Assembly (NCBI RefSeq): GCF_000209655.1
Contig: NC_015458.1
Coordinates: 3,348,001-3,412,000 of the forward strand
From: Pusillimonas sp. T7-7
GTDB taxonomy: Bacteria > Pseudomonadota > Gammaproteobacteria > Burkholderiales > Burkholderiaceae_B
DNA: 64,000 nt
Direction of reading: 5' to 3'
Part shown: piece after piece, positions 41,202-50,144 of the stretch
Layout of the letters: the number at the start of each line of letters is the position of its first letter
How positions within the stretch are numbered: position 1 is the first letter of the stretch
Program-made: the position numbers and the translations under genes
Notes under the pieces: model-generated
Databases searched by the model: none
Seen by the model: only the letters and a program-made list of their open reading frames with translations
Told to the model about the DNA's origin: nothing

Positions 41202-42670
41202 GTCTGGGTCTCCGGAATGTTGCTGGCATTGCGGTGGCGCCAGGCGTGCAGCTTTTTGCGCAGGAATATGTAGCCGGCAACGCGGCCGATGTGGCTGAGC
41301 ACAAGATAAAGCAGGGCGAAGCAGAGCGCGCCGGCCACTGCATGCAGGCCGGTGTTCAGGGCAAGTACGTGCATCAGCCAGGCGGTGGCGCCGGCCGCCA
41401 GGGTCGCCACGATAATGGGTTCGAACATGTCGCGCAGCTGAGCGCCCCAGGTGTAGCCTATTTGGGTGGCGGAGCAGTGCATGTAGTACAGGCTGGACAG
41501 CGCCACGGCCAGGATCTGGCCCGTCACAATGCCGATAAGCCCAAAAGGAATGGATGCGGCCAGCAGCGCCAGGTGTATGGCTTTCTTGGTGATGCCGGTG
41601 TACAGGACCAGGTCGGTTCTGCCGCGCACCTTGAGCATATTGAAGTTGACGGTGTGGATGGGCAGCAATATGCCGGCGATGCACAGCAGCTGCAAATAAG
41701 GCACGGCCTGGATCCAGCGCGGATCAAACGCGATCTGGAACAAGGGCTCTGCCAGCACGGCCACCAGCAACAAGGCCGGCGCCGTAATGAAGAACAAAAG
41801 CTGTAACACCAGACGGTACATGGTGCGCAGGCCGGCCAGCTCGTCCTGCAGTTGCGACATGGCCGGGTAGGTGGCTTGCTGGACCGCGGCGTTGAGCTGA
41901 TCGACGACCAGGTCGCGTATGCGCTTGGCAAAGTAATACAGGCCGGTTGCTTCGGCGCTGAAGACGCGGCCTATGACCAGCACATAAGAGTTTTCATACA
42001 GCACGTTCAAGGAGCTTTCCAGCGTGAGCTTGGAACCAAAGCCGAACATGCGCTTGAACGACGCTGTGCTGAAGCCCAGGTTGGCTCGCCAACTGCCGGT
42101 GATCCACAGCAGGCCGGTGGATACGGCGGCCGAGATCATGAACTGCCCGACCAGGCTCCACACGCCCAGGCCGGCATAGGCCATCAGCACGGCGATCGTG
42201 CCCGCAACAATGGTGGCGGCCGAGTTGATGTGCATCAGCGACTTGAAGTTCATGTCACGGTTGAGCAGCGCCAGCTGCACGACCTTGAAGGCATTGATGA
42301 ACAGCACGAGCCCAATGACGCGTATCAGCGGAATCAGTTCCGCCTGTTCGTAGAAGCGGGCCACCCAGGGCGCGGCCAGATACAGCGCCAGATAAAGGAG
42401 CACGCTGAAGACCAGGTTGGTTACAAAGGCTGTCGACAGGTCTACGTCTTCGAGGTTTTTTTGCCGAATGATGGCCTGACCGAAACCCGAGACCATCAAA
42501 ACGTCGGCCAAGGCGTAGCAAATGGCGATCATGGCCATCAGGCCGAAGGCATCGGGCGTCAGGAAGCGCGCCAGGAATAGTGTGAACACCACCGAGGCGC
42601 CTCGGCTGACCACCATATTGGCCAGATTCCAGGCTATGCCATGACCGACTTGTTTGCCCAGGGTGCTCAC
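41198..42670 (-). CDS. wzx: Wzx-type lipid-linked oligosaccharide flippase (MOP superfamily)
   Basis: 490 residues with about twelve to fourteen membrane helices. It starts GIAWNLANMVVSRGASVVFTLFLARFLTPDAFGLMAM, the typical start of the polysaccharide transport (WzxC-like) group. ATGLYYFAKRIRDLVVDQLN is another conserved stretch in this subfamily. It flips undecaprenyl-diphosphate repeat units to the periplasm for Wzy. It follows wzc after 3 bp and is coupled to the pyruvyl transferase gene by a 4-bp overlap. Confidence 0.92.
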   Translation of the reverse strand: MSTLGKQVGHGIAWNLANMVVSRGASVVFTLFLARFLTPDAFGLMAMIAICYALADVLMVSGFGQAIIRQKNLEDVDLSTAFVTNLVFSVLLYLALYLAAPWVARFYEQAELIPLIRVIGLVLFINAFKVVQLALLNRDMNFKSLMHINSAATIVAGTIAVLMAYAGLGVWSLVGQFMISAAVSTGLLWITGSWRANLGFSTASFKRMFGFGSKLTLESSLNVLYENSYVLVIGRVFSAEATGLYYFAKRIRDLVVDQLNAAVQQATYPAMSQLQDELAGLRTMYRLVLQLLFFITAPALLLVAVLAEPLFQIAFDPRWIQAVPYLQLLCIAGILLPIHTVNFNMLKVRGRTDLVLYTGITKKAIHLALLAASIPFGLIGIVTGQILAVALSSLYYMHCSATQIGYTWGAQLRDMFEPIIVATLAAGATAWLMHVLALNTGLHAVAGALCFALLYLVLSHIGRVAGYIFLRKKLHAWRHRNASNIPETQT

Positions 42671-42673
42671 TGT

Positions 42674-44905
42674 TCAGACATCCTTGGTTCCGTATTCGTA
42701 ATGGGTGTAGCGATAGCTGCCGTACTTGCCGCCATAGCGGCGGCTGGAGGCCCGCAAATCGTTGAAGATCACACCGTTGACTCTTGCGCCCGACTGGCGC
42801 AGGCGTTTGGCCGATTCCTCCAGTTCGCCCAGGGTCGTGATTTCGGCCCGGGCCAGCAGGAAGACGACGCCTGCATGCGTGGCCAGCGCCATGGCGTCGG
42901 ACACGGCCAATATGGGCGTGGTATCGAGCAGTACCACGTCGTAGCGGCCCGACAGCCCCTCCAATACCTGGAGCGCGGCCGGCGACAGCAATAGCTCGGC
43001 CGGGTTGGGCGGCAACACGCCTGTGGTGATCAGGTCGACATTGGGTATGACGTTGGGACGTATGGCTTGTTCGGCCGGTATCGTGCCGGTGATCAATTCG
43101 CTCAGGCCCTTGGCGCGCTGCTGTCCAAAATACTGATGCACATAGCCTTTGCGCAGGTCGGCGTCCACCAGCAGCACACGCTTGCCGGCGGCGCCCAGCA
43201 CGGCCGCAAAGTTCACGCTGGTAAATGATTTGCCTATGCCCGGCGTGGGGCCGCTGAACAACACGATGTTGTTGGGTGCGTCGAGCATGCCGAATTGCAG
43301 CGCGGTGCGCAGGCTGCGCAAGCTTTCTACGGCCGGATCGCTTGGGTTTTGGTGAGCCAGCACATGATTGCCGGCGCGGCGCTCCATGGCCAGGTTGTGC
43401 AATTCGGTCTGGCTGGCCGTGTGCGGCACCGTGGCGAATACATTCAGGCCCAGCGTGGCTTCGATGTCGGCAGGGTCTTTGATGCCCGGGCGCATCATAT
43501 TGCGCAGAAAGGCCGTGCCTACGCCCAGCATCAAGCCCAGCAGCAAGGCCACTGACAAGATCAGGGCTTTTTGAGGTTTGATGGGCTGGCCGGGAACGAC
43601 GGCGGTGTCGACCACGCGTACATTGCCTATCTTGCCCTCTTTGACCAGCCGCAGCTGCTGGGCGCTATTGAGCAGATTGACGTAGAGCTCGCCGTTGACT
43701 TTCACGTCTTGCATCAGGGTCAGCAATTGCTGCTCCAGATCGGGCAGCGTACTGATTTTCTTGGACAGCTCGGCGATTTCCTTTTTCACCGCCGCAATCT
43801 GTCTGTCCAGCACCTGCATGGTGGGATGGGCGGCTGTGTACAGGGCGGCCTGCTCGCGGCGCTTTTGTTCCAGAGAGAACAATTGCGACTGCAGTTCCAC
43901 TGAGGTGTTCAGCGACAGGGAGCCTTCCGTACCCAGGTCGAAAGTGCCGTGCTTATCGCGAAATTCGGTGTAGCGGTCGGCGGCGGCGTCCATCTTGCCT
44001 TTCAGCTCGGGCAGGAAGTCGTCCAAAAAGGCCAGCGACTTTTCTGCTTCGGCGGCCTTGCGTTCGATATTCTGGTCAACATAGGCTTGGCCTATGGCAT
44101 TCAGGATGCGTGTGATGCGCTGGGGGTCGGTGCCCGCCATAACGGCGGACAATACACCTGATTGCTTGCCTTTTTCGGAGATTTCCAAGGCGCTCTGCAG
44201 GCGCTTGATCATTGATATGCGCGACTGGCGGGCCACGAAGAAGCGCGCGCCAGGCTTGGCATTCAAGGCGGCAATGCGGATTTGCGCGGGTTGCCCCCGC
44301 AACTCGAACGCGACGGTATCGCCGACCTTGCCTTGCGCCAGCTCGGCGCCATCAGGGCCATGCAGGGTGTAGCCGCCTTCAGTGACGATCAGCGTCAGCT
44401 GCGTGCCTTCCAGTTCGGCGGGCATGTCCAGGCGGTCCAGCTGGATGGATTCTGTGCCCCATACATAACCGTCCATGCCCAGAAAGCCCGGTTCCGTCAG
44501 GTCTTTGGCGCGCGAGGCCAGCCACTGGCCCACGAAGGGCAAGTAGTCGGGCCGGGCGCTCAGGTGCAATCTAAGATTGTCTACCGCGCGGCCAACCACC
44601 AGCCGCGACCTCAGGATTTCTATTTCGGCCGAGGCGGGCGACTGGACGTTGAACAGGGCGGCCATTTCGCCGAGCGCGTTGTTGGTCGTGGCATCGTTTT
44701 GCTCTACCTGTATAAGGCTGTCGGCCTGGTACACCGGCTGTGTCAAAAAGGCATACAGTGCGCCGAAGAACAGCACCACAGCGGTAATGCCGGCGATCAG
44801 CCAACGCGCTTCGATGACGATGTCGAGCAGGCTGAGCAGGTCGACATCGTCGCGGTCTTGCTGGTCCGAGAGGCTGGGCGGAGTATCGTGATCAGAAATG
44901 GTCAT
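42674..44905 (-). CDS. wzc: Polysaccharide co-polymerase and tyrosine autokinase Wzc
   Basis: 743 residues. It has an N-terminal Wzz domain with a membrane helix at about 32-52, a long periplasmic coiled-coil section (roughly 190-420), a second helix (LILSVALLLGLMLGVGTAFL) and a C-terminal BY-kinase domain. Kinase motifs are Walker A SGPTPGIGKSFTSVNFA, Walker A' RVLLVDADLRKG and Walker B YDVVLLDTTPI. The C-terminal tail has a tyrosine cluster (YGGKYGSYRYTHYEYG) for autophosphorylation. It controls chain length and export with Wza and is dephosphorylated by Wzb, whose gene is 15 bp upstream. Confidence 0.95.
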   Translation of the reverse strand: MTISDHDTPPSLSDQQDRDDVDLLSLLDIVIEARWLIAGITAVVLFFGALYAFLTQPVYQADSLIQVEQNDATTNNALGEMAALFNVQSPASAEIEILRSRLVVGRAVDNLRLHLSARPDYLPFVGQWLASRAKDLTEPGFLGMDGYVWGTESIQLDRLDMPAELEGTQLTLIVTEGGYTLHGPDGAELAQGKVGDTVAFELRGQPAQIRIAALNAKPGARFFVARQSRISMIKRLQSALEISEKGKQSGVLSAVMAGTDPQRITRILNAIGQAYVDQNIERKAAEAEKSLAFLDDFLPELKGKMDAAADRYTEFRDKHGTFDLGTEGSLSLNTSVELQSQLFSLEQKRREQAALYTAAHPTMQVLDRQIAAVKKEIAELSKKISTLPDLEQQLLTLMQDVKVNGELYVNLLNSAQQLRLVKEGKIGNVRVVDTAVVPGQPIKPQKALILSVALLLGLMLGVGTAFLRNMMRPGIKDPADIEATLGLNVFATVPHTASQTELHNLAMERRAGNHVLAHQNPSDPAVESLRSLRTALQFGMLDAPNNIVLFSGPTPGIGKSFTSVNFAAVLGAAGKRVLLVDADLRKGYVHQYFGQQRAKGLSELITGTIPAEQAIRPNVIPNVDLITTGVLPPNPAELLLSPAALQVLEGLSGRYDVVLLDTTPILAVSDAMALATHAGVVFLLARAEITTLGELEESAKRLRQSGARVNGVIFNDLRASSRRYGGKYGSYRYTHYEYGTKDV

Positions 44906-44920
44906 CGTGTCTTTGAGTTT

Positions 44921-45364
44921 TCACCCGATTTGGCGGATACGCTGTACCCAGTTGGTGACGCCGCGCGCTATGGCGGCATGGGCTTGTTCGAAAGCATCGC
45001 GTGGTTGGCGATACGGGTCGGCAACGTCGAAACGCTGGCCGTCCGGCAGTTCGCCCAGGCAGCGGATCTTGCCGCGCGCCAGGGGATAGCGCGCTGCCAG
45101 TTCGCGCTGGTGGTCGCTTTCCATGACAAGAATCAGGTCGGCGTCGTTGCACATGGCTTGCGTGATTTGCCGGGCGCGGTGTGCGGACAGGTCCAGGCCA
45201 TCTTGATTGGCGATCTCTTGCGCTGTGTTGTCGGCCGGGTGGCCGACCAGCGCGGCCAGCCCCGCCGACGACACGGTCTTGTCGGGAAACTGCTGCTTGA
45301 GCAGCGCCTCGGCGACGGGGCTTCGGCAAATATTGCCTATGCATACGAGCAGGATACGGTTCAT
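44921..45364 (-). CDS. wzb: Low-molecular-weight protein-tyrosine phosphatase Wzb
   Basis: 147 residues. The P-loop VCIGNICRSP (Cys8-x5-Arg) is at the N-terminus and the general acid Asp is in VADPYRQP (about residues 114-121). Length and order match Wzb/Etp enzymes. It removes phosphates from the tyrosine cluster of Wzc. A clear AGGAGG lies before the start, and the gene is 10 bp downstream of wza. Confidence 0.95.
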   Translation of the reverse strand: MNRILLVCIGNICRSPVAEALLKQQFPDKTVSSAGLAALVGHPADNTAQEIANQDGLDLSAHRARQITQAMCNDADLILVMESDHQRELAARYPLARGKIRCLGELPDGQRFDVADPYRQPRDAFEQAHAAIARGVTNWVQRIRQIG

Positions 45365-45374
45365 GGTTATCCTC

Positions 45375-46547
45375 CTAGCGCGTGGTGTTGCGGGTATTGA
45401 TGAACAGCGAGTTGTAGCTTGGGATCAGGTTGCTGATGAAGCGATTCCATCGCACCACCGGCGCCGGATCCACATACACAACGTCTCTGGGTTGCAACTG
45501 GAAGTCGTTGGCCAGTATGAAAGCCCGTGGCGAACTGGCGTCCAGGTGATAGATTTCGGGCAGCGACTCTTCTCCGCCCAGATCGACGGGCAGTTTGCGC
45601 ACCACGTAAATCTGACCGGGGTCAGACGTCCATGGGTCCGGGCCGCCGGATTCACCCAGGGCCTCGGTCAAAGACAGGCGTCCGTCATGCAGGGCCAGTG
45701 CCCGTGGGGTGTATACCTCGCCCATCAGGAAGACTTTGGATTCATCTTCATTGCGCACGCGCAGCAGGTCGCCGTTGGCCAGCAAAATGCGGTTGGGGTT
45801 CACGCCCAGGCGGGTCAGCCTGGGCAGGTTGATATCTATGGTCTTGTCCTTGCGGGTCAGCGCGATGGACGAGCGGTCGGCCTGTTCGCTGAAGCCGCCA
45901 GCGCGGTTGATGGCTTCGGGCAAGGTCATCGGAATGTCGTCCAGGGTTTGCAGCCCGGGTACACGCACTTCGCCGTCCACATAAATGCGGCCGTTGCGGT
46001 AAGCCTGGACTCGCACGGTAATTTGCGGGTCTTGTACATACTTGGACAGGCGTTTTGTCAGCAATTCGCGCGCTTCGTTTTCAGTCAGCCCGGCGACCTT
46101 GATGGGGCCTATGAAGGGAAACTGTATGGTCCCGTCCGGATTCACGTTGTAGCCATTACCCACGTCGGCCTGGCTGGTGGAACCCATGCTGCGGTTGGAC
46201 GTGGCCGGTGTCAGGCCCAGCTCGGGGTGCCCCCACACGACAATATTGACGATGTCGCTGTTCCCTATGCGATAGGCCTTGCGCGTGCCGAATAATCGTT
46301 TGATCTCTTTGCTGACGCCCTTGGGCGACGCTTTGCGTTGCTCGGCTATGAGCGCGGGCGTAATGGGAGTGAGGGTTCCTGGGGGGGCGGCATCTTCTTT
46401 GGCATTGCCGTACTGGCTGTCGGCACCCATGCGCATGCCGGGCGCCATGGCGCAAGCCGACAGCAGGCAGGCCAAGGCCAGGGTGGCGACCATGGGTCGC
46501 ATTCTGTCAAGAATGGTCAAGAGGTGCGCCGCAGTTGTAGTCGTCAT
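45375..46547 (-). CDS. wza: Outer-membrane polysaccharide export lipoprotein Wza
   Basis: 390 residues from the ATG at 46547. A second ATG at 46502 (MRPMVATLALACLLSAC) gives a standard lipoprotein signal with the lipobox LSAC and may be the true start. The polysaccharide export (PES) domain is at YRIGNSDIVNIVVWGHPEL and the following region. SLBB repeats follow, with RIYVDGEVRVPGLQTLDDIP and VFLMGEVYTPRALALHDGRL. The C-terminus would form the membrane-spanning helix of the Wza octamer. It is the first gene of the operon; the promoter lies in the 650-bp region upstream. Confidence 0.93.
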   Translation of the reverse strand: MTTTTAAHLLTILDRMRPMVATLALACLLSACAMAPGMRMGADSQYGNAKEDAAPPGTLTPITPALIAEQRKASPKGVSKEIKRLFGTRKAYRIGNSDIVNIVVWGHPELGLTPATSNRSMGSTSQADVGNGYNVNPDGTIQFPFIGPIKVAGLTENEARELLTKRLSKYVQDPQITVRVQAYRNGRIYVDGEVRVPGLQTLDDIPMTLPEAINRAGGFSEQADRSSIALTRKDKTIDINLPRLTRLGVNPNRILLANGDLLRVRNEDESKVFLMGEVYTPRALALHDGRLSLTEALGESGGPDPWTSDPGQIYVVRKLPVDLGGEESLPEIYHLDASSPRAFILANDFQLQPRDVVYVDPAPVVRWNRFISNLIPSYNSLFINTRNTTR

Positions 46548-47203
46548 CAAAGTTTTGTCTTACAGTCTTTAAAAAGTAATGAAACAGGCCTGAATCAACA
46601 GACGGCAGCCGACTTAATGTTTGATGCTTGTGCATCAAACAGGTACAGACCTTGCCTTGGGGGGCAACCATGTTGCAGGGGCGGCTTGCGCAGCCGTCAC
46701 GCCGATCAGATCAGGTTGGCTCTATGGTCGCGTCCGACGTGGACGGATTGCAGTGGGTGTTTCCGGAAGGCAATTTGTTTTGCCTTGGAGGAAGTGCTTG
46801 GATGCTTTGTTGGGCATCTTCAGTTTCTCCTAATGTTGCCGCCCCGCTAGAAGCCGCAGGGCAAAAGCCAATTTATCATTGGCCCAGGGCCTGCCTGTAA
46901 CAAACGATATATATTTAAGACGGAGATATCGTTTGGTAAGAAAAAGAAGTTTCGTGCTTTATTTCTATATTTATGACAAAACCACGAGCGGGCGCTCCGC
47001 GATGTTGTTACTTGAATGAGGGTATGCACGGGTTTTATGTGACAAGGTCTGTGTGGTATTCTTTGCAAACGAAACCATATGTCACGCGCTGAAAAGAACA
47101 CGTCATAGCTTTGTTATATGCGCCACGTTCAATTTGGCCGTAGCTGTTGCGTCTTGTTGCGCAAGCTATGTTTTGGTAGCGCGCCAGCGCGCTTTTTATA
47201 GGG
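46548..47203. promoter_or_regulatory. Long regulatory intergenic region upstream of wza
   Basis: About 650 bases without a credible gene between wza (minus strand) and the small membrane protein gene (plus strand). The divergent layout means it holds promoters for both. I see a strong palindrome at 46620-46639 but no JUMPstart (ops) sequence. The part from 46900 on is AT-rich. Confidence 0.6.
46620..46639. promoter_or_regulatory. 20-bp perfect palindrome upstream of wza
   Basis: TTTGATGC-TTGT-GCATCAAA: 8-bp arms without mismatch and a 4-base centre, about 73 bp upstream of the wza start. It looks like a dimeric regulator site for the polysaccharide operon. As a hairpin it lacks a T run on either side, so a terminator is less likely. 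Confidence 0.5.
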
Positions 47204-47485
47204 ATGTCCTCCATGCTTATTACCTACAAGACGCATCCCGGCTCCGCTTATACAGAAATCAAAAAAGCCATGCGCGCGCAATTCCTGCGTTTATCGCTAC
47301 ATTTCCTGGCTGGTGTTTTGCTGGCCGTATTCCTGTTGCCCGAAGGCGCAGCCATTGTCCTGGCCGCCGCCGCTGCGGCTGTCGGCGTCAAAACCTTCTA
47401 CGACTACCTGAACGGCGGTGTAAACGTGCCAGCCTGTATCAGCTTGCTGGCCGGCGCCATGGCGGTTTTGCTGGTGACTGCTTAG
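47204..47485 (+). CDS. Small hypothetical membrane protein
   Basis: 93 residues with a start at 47204 or, three codons on, at 47213. A basic N-terminal part (about residues 1-27, ending in KKAMRAQFLR) is followed by two or three hydrophobic segments (LHFLAGVLLAVFLLP, GAAIVLAAAAAAVGV and ACISLLAGAMAVLLVTA). No family is recognised. A strong terminator 40 bp downstream supports that it is a real transcription unit. It is divergent from the polysaccharide operon and ahead of the acyl-CoA island, without a clear link to either. Confidence 0.6.
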   Translation: MSSMLITYKTHPGSAYTEIKKAMRAQFLRLSLHFLAGVLLAVFLLPEGAAIVLAAAAAAVGVKTFYDYLNGGVNVPACISLLAGAMAVLLVTA

Positions 47486-47526
47486 GGAGTCTGGCCTCGC
47501 GCTTGTTGAATTTGTTTTTGCCTGAT

Positions 47527-47552
47527 AGCTGCCTAAACCGGCAGCTTTTTTT
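47527..47552 (+). terminator. Rho-independent terminator
   Basis: AGCTGCC-TAAACC-GGCAGCT: a 7-bp GC-rich perfect stem directly followed by seven T residues in total (47546-47552). It ends the small membrane protein gene and isolates the next operon. Confidence 0.85.
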
Positions 47553-47682
47553 ATGGAATCAGCAGATCCGAGTGTTATCCCGCCGTTGTACTGATCGCGC
47601 TGACTTCGACAGTAATGCAGTCGGCCTCCAGCGGCTCCAAGGCGACTCATTAGAATTCGATGCCGTTTTGTTCATTTAGTTA

Positions 47683-47734
47683 TTGACAGAAATACGGGCT
47701 AAGCCTAGTATGACTACTATCTGATTGTAAACAA
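47683..47734 (+). promoter_or_regulatory. Sigma70-type promoter and candidate GntR operator of the Bug-FadB operon
   Basis: TTGACA (47683-47688), a 17-base spacer and TAGTAT (47706-47711) form a near-consensus promoter 110 bp before the Bug gene. TTGTAAACAA at 47725-47734 follows, close to the expected transcription start, and continues as AGTGATTG. The same 18-base pattern, TTGTTAACAAAGTAATTG, is found at 54440-54457 in the second promoter of the island. Confidence 0.7.
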
Positions 47735-47823
47735 AGTGATTGGTAGCAATAAGTGTGGCAACTATTTCTAATAACAACTAGGCCTTTTGCTTTTTGAATG
47801 TCATGAAAGGCAGTGGAGAAGAC

Positions 47824-48786
47824 ATGTTTATAAGTAAACAGATAGGGCGCTTCATGGTGGCCATCGGATGCGCTTCGATTAGTGCAACTTGCGCTGCTTA
47901 TCCAGATCGACCCATAACCGCAATTGTTCCTTTCACCCCTGGTGGAAGCGTGGATCCGATTGCACGGATGGTTGCCGAGCAGATGCGCACAGATCTTGGG
48001 GCCGACGTCATCATTCTTAATAAGCCTGGCGCAGGAGGCACACTGGGAACGATGGATGTGGCGCGGGCCAAGCCGGATGGTTATACCATCGGCTTTACAA
48101 CAGTAGGGCCGTTAACCAGTCAGCCGCATCTTCGGGCAGGGCTGAAATACGATGCGGATTCGTTCGAGTACATATGTCGAACGCACGTGACGCCGCAGGT
48201 TTTTGCGGTTAGTACAGACTCTCCTTATAAGTCACTAAAAGACTTGGTTGAAGACGCCAAACGGCATCCAGGCAAAATTACGATGGCCTCTACAGGTGTA
48301 GGCTCAATACCGCATCTAGCGTCAATTGCATTCGCCAAGAGCGCTGGTTTCGAGTGGCAGCATATTCCAACTAAAGGCGATGGAGACGCATTGGTTCTGG
48401 CAGCTGCAGGCGAAATTACCGGGTGGGTAGCCGGTATACAGAGTTTTGTTCCGATGGCAGGCAGGTTGCGCGCCCTTGGCATACTCGAGGCCGAGCGTAG
48501 CCCACTACTGCCAGATGTGCCGACTTTCAAGGAGCAAGGCTACGATGTTGAGTCGGCTGGCTGGGGCGGCCTGATTGCTCCCAAGGGTACTCCCGTCGCC
48601 ATACTTCAGCAGTTGAGCGACACATGCGGAAAGGCAGCACATACGCGCAAATTCTTAGAGATGCTTGATTCCTTGAAGCTGCCTCAGGGGTACTTGAATT
48701 CTCAAGATTTCAAGGCCTATGTCAATAAAGAGTCAGCAATCTATAAATCGATCATTGCGGAAGAGGGGATTACCGTTGATCAGTGA
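47824..48786 (+). CDS. Bug/TctC-family periplasmic substrate-binding protein
   Basis: 320 residues from the ATG at 47824 (GTGGAGAAGAC before it); in-frame ATGs at 47794 and 47803 are less likely. The signal peptide is MFISKQIGRFMVAIGCASIS plus ATCAA. Family signatures are ITAIVPFTPGGSVDPIARMV, VIILNKPGAGGTLGTMDVA, HIPTKGDGDALVLAAAGEIT and AGWGGLIAPKGTPVAIL. It should capture the acid or lactone that is degraded by the following genes. No TctAB transporter genes are present in the window. First gene of the operon that runs to 53403. Confidence 0.93.
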   Translation: MFISKQIGRFMVAIGCASISATCAAYPDRPITAIVPFTPGGSVDPIARMVAEQMRTDLGADVIILNKPGAGGTLGTMDVARAKPDGYTIGFTTVGPLTSQPHLRAGLKYDADSFEYICRTHVTPQVFAVSTDSPYKSLKDLVEDAKRHPGKITMASTGVGSIPHLASIAFAKSAGFEWQHIPTKGDGDALVLAAAGEITGWVAGIQSFVPMAGRLRALGILEAERSPLLPDVPTFKEQGYDVESAGWGGLIAPKGTPVAILQQLSDTCGKAAHTRKFLEMLDSLKLPQGYLNSQDFKAYVNKESAIYKSIIAEEGITVDQ

Positions 48787-48812
48787 AGAAATGAATCTGC
48801 TGAAGTTAGCCG

Positions 48813-49694
48813 ATGTTCGGTGTTCGCCAGATGACTAAAGCGCCCGTTAACAAAACGGCTACAGCTGAATCTATCGTACCAAAGGGCGCTTGTGATTCGC
48901 ATATTCACTTTTACGGGCCATTTGAACATTACCCCCCGCCTGCCGAACCAAAATACGCCGTACCTGATGCCCGCCCCGAACAATTGTTTGCTCTTCAGGA
49001 TTCGGTTGGAGTGTCACGTGCCGTCGTGGTGAATGCGGCGGCTACTAGTCCCGATAATCAACGAACAATCGATGCGCTGCGGCAATACCCGGACAGGTTG
49101 CGTGGAATCATTACGGTGCCTGAGAGCGTGCTCACCGATGCGCAGCTGAATCAATGGAATGTTCTAGGTGTGCGTGGTCTTCGGTACTCATACGTGGGCA
49201 GGCATATAACGAAATTTGATGATCGTCTGATTGCTCGCATTTCTGAATTGGGCTGGCACCTGCAAGTACAAGTGGAGAATCGCCAGATACTGGATCTGGC
49301 CACACTTGTGGTTGGCTTGCCGTGCAATCTTGTTATTGATCATATGGGGCGGATTCCGGCTGCATTAGGGGTGCAAAGTGAACCATTTCAATGTCTCTTG
49401 AACATGGTTGGTTCGGAGGGCGCGTGGGTGAAACTATCGGCTCCCATGCGAAGTTCCAGCGAAACTGGGCCGCCGTACAGCGATGCCCGAGTGATGGCGC
49501 AACTATTGATGAAAGAGAATCCAGATCGGATGCTTTGGGGGTCGGATTGGCCAAATGTAAATCATCAAGGGGTCATCCCAACATATTCCGAGTTGTTGAA
49601 GCTGATTTGCGATTGGGTGCCGGACGAAAGTATGCGCAGCAAGCTGTTGGTTGATAATCCGGTTGGCTTATATGGTTTCGAACAACTTGACTAA
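48813..49694 (+). CDS. Amidohydrolase-family (2-pyrone-4,6-dicarboxylate hydrolase-like) TIM-barrel enzyme
   Basis: 293 residues; an ATG at 48831 is an alternative start. The metal motif H-x-H is in GACDSHIHFYGPFEHYPP. VIDHMGRIPA carries a later His, and LWGSDWPNVNHQG the conserved Asp near the C-terminus. This order fits the LigI-like branch of the amidohydrolase superfamily, whose best known members open 2-pyrone-4,6-dicarboxylate. In this island it may hydrolyse a lactone or other cyclic ester before CoA activation. The exact substrate cannot be told. Confidence 0.85.
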   Translation: MFGVRQMTKAPVNKTATAESIVPKGACDSHIHFYGPFEHYPPPAEPKYAVPDARPEQLFALQDSVGVSRAVVVNAAATSPDNQRTIDALRQYPDRLRGIITVPESVLTDAQLNQWNVLGVRGLRYSYVGRHITKFDDRLIARISELGWHLQVQVENRQILDLATLVVGLPCNLVIDHMGRIPAALGVQSEPFQCLLNMVGSEGAWVKLSAPMRSSSETGPPYSDARVMAQLLMKENPDRMLWGSDWPNVNHQGVIPTYSELLKLICDWVPDESMRSKLLVDNPVGLYGFEQLD

Positions 49695-49721
49695 GACGCT
49701 AGGACAAGGAGGAAACAGATT

Positions 49722-50144
49722 ATGGATGGTGCTGAAAACAAGATGGCCCCGACAGTTTATTTCAAGGACATGCTGCGGAAGGGCCATTTCATGATACAGC
49801 GTTGTACGGAAACAGGAGTTGGTGTTTTTTATCCTCGCGTTATTTCAATGCATTCAGGCAAGCCCTCCTTGGAGTGGATAAAGGCCTCGGGTAACGGTAC
49901 CGTTTATTCCACTACGGTAATCCATCGCAAGCCAGAGCGCGGAGGCAACTACAACCTTGCCCTGATCGACCTAGAGGAAGGGTGCAGGATAATGAGTAGA
50001 GTGGATGGAGTGCAGCCAGAGGACGTTTATATCGGTATGCAAGTCCATGCAAATATCGTTGAGCTGGGTGGTGAGCCTGCCGTTACTTTTAGATGTGCAG
50101 CCGAACTTAAATCAAGCAAAAACGTTAGGAGCGATCAACCATGA
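49722..50144 (+). CDS. DUF35/OB-fold acyl-CoA-associated protein, zinc-ribbon cysteines missing
   Basis: 140 residues with a perfect AAGGAGG site. The domain order is a short N-terminal helix, the zinc-ribbon position (FMIQRCTETGVGVFYPRVIS) and an OB-fold (VYSTTVIHRKPERGGNYNLA, LIDLEEGCRIMSRVDG, IGMQVHANIVE). In typical DUF35 proteins the ribbon has four cysteines; only one Cys is present here, so zinc binding is probably lost. DUF35 proteins are partners of thiolase-like enzymes (for example Ltp2/ChsH2 in steroid side-chain cleavage). The gene overlaps the thiolase-like gene by 4 bp, which supports a complex. Confidence 0.85.
   Translation: MDGAENKMAPTVYFKDMLRKGHFMIQRCTETGVGVFYPRVISMHSGKPSLEWIKASGNGTVYSTTVIHRKPERGGNYNLALIDLEEGCRIMSRVDGVQPEDVYIGMQVHANIVELGGEPAVTFRCAAELKSSKNVRSDQP

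Noticed and set aside
46548..47203. JUMPstart/ops element upstream of the polysaccharide operon
   Set aside because: I looked for GGCGGTAG and the longer JUMPstart pattern on both strands and did not find a convincing match.
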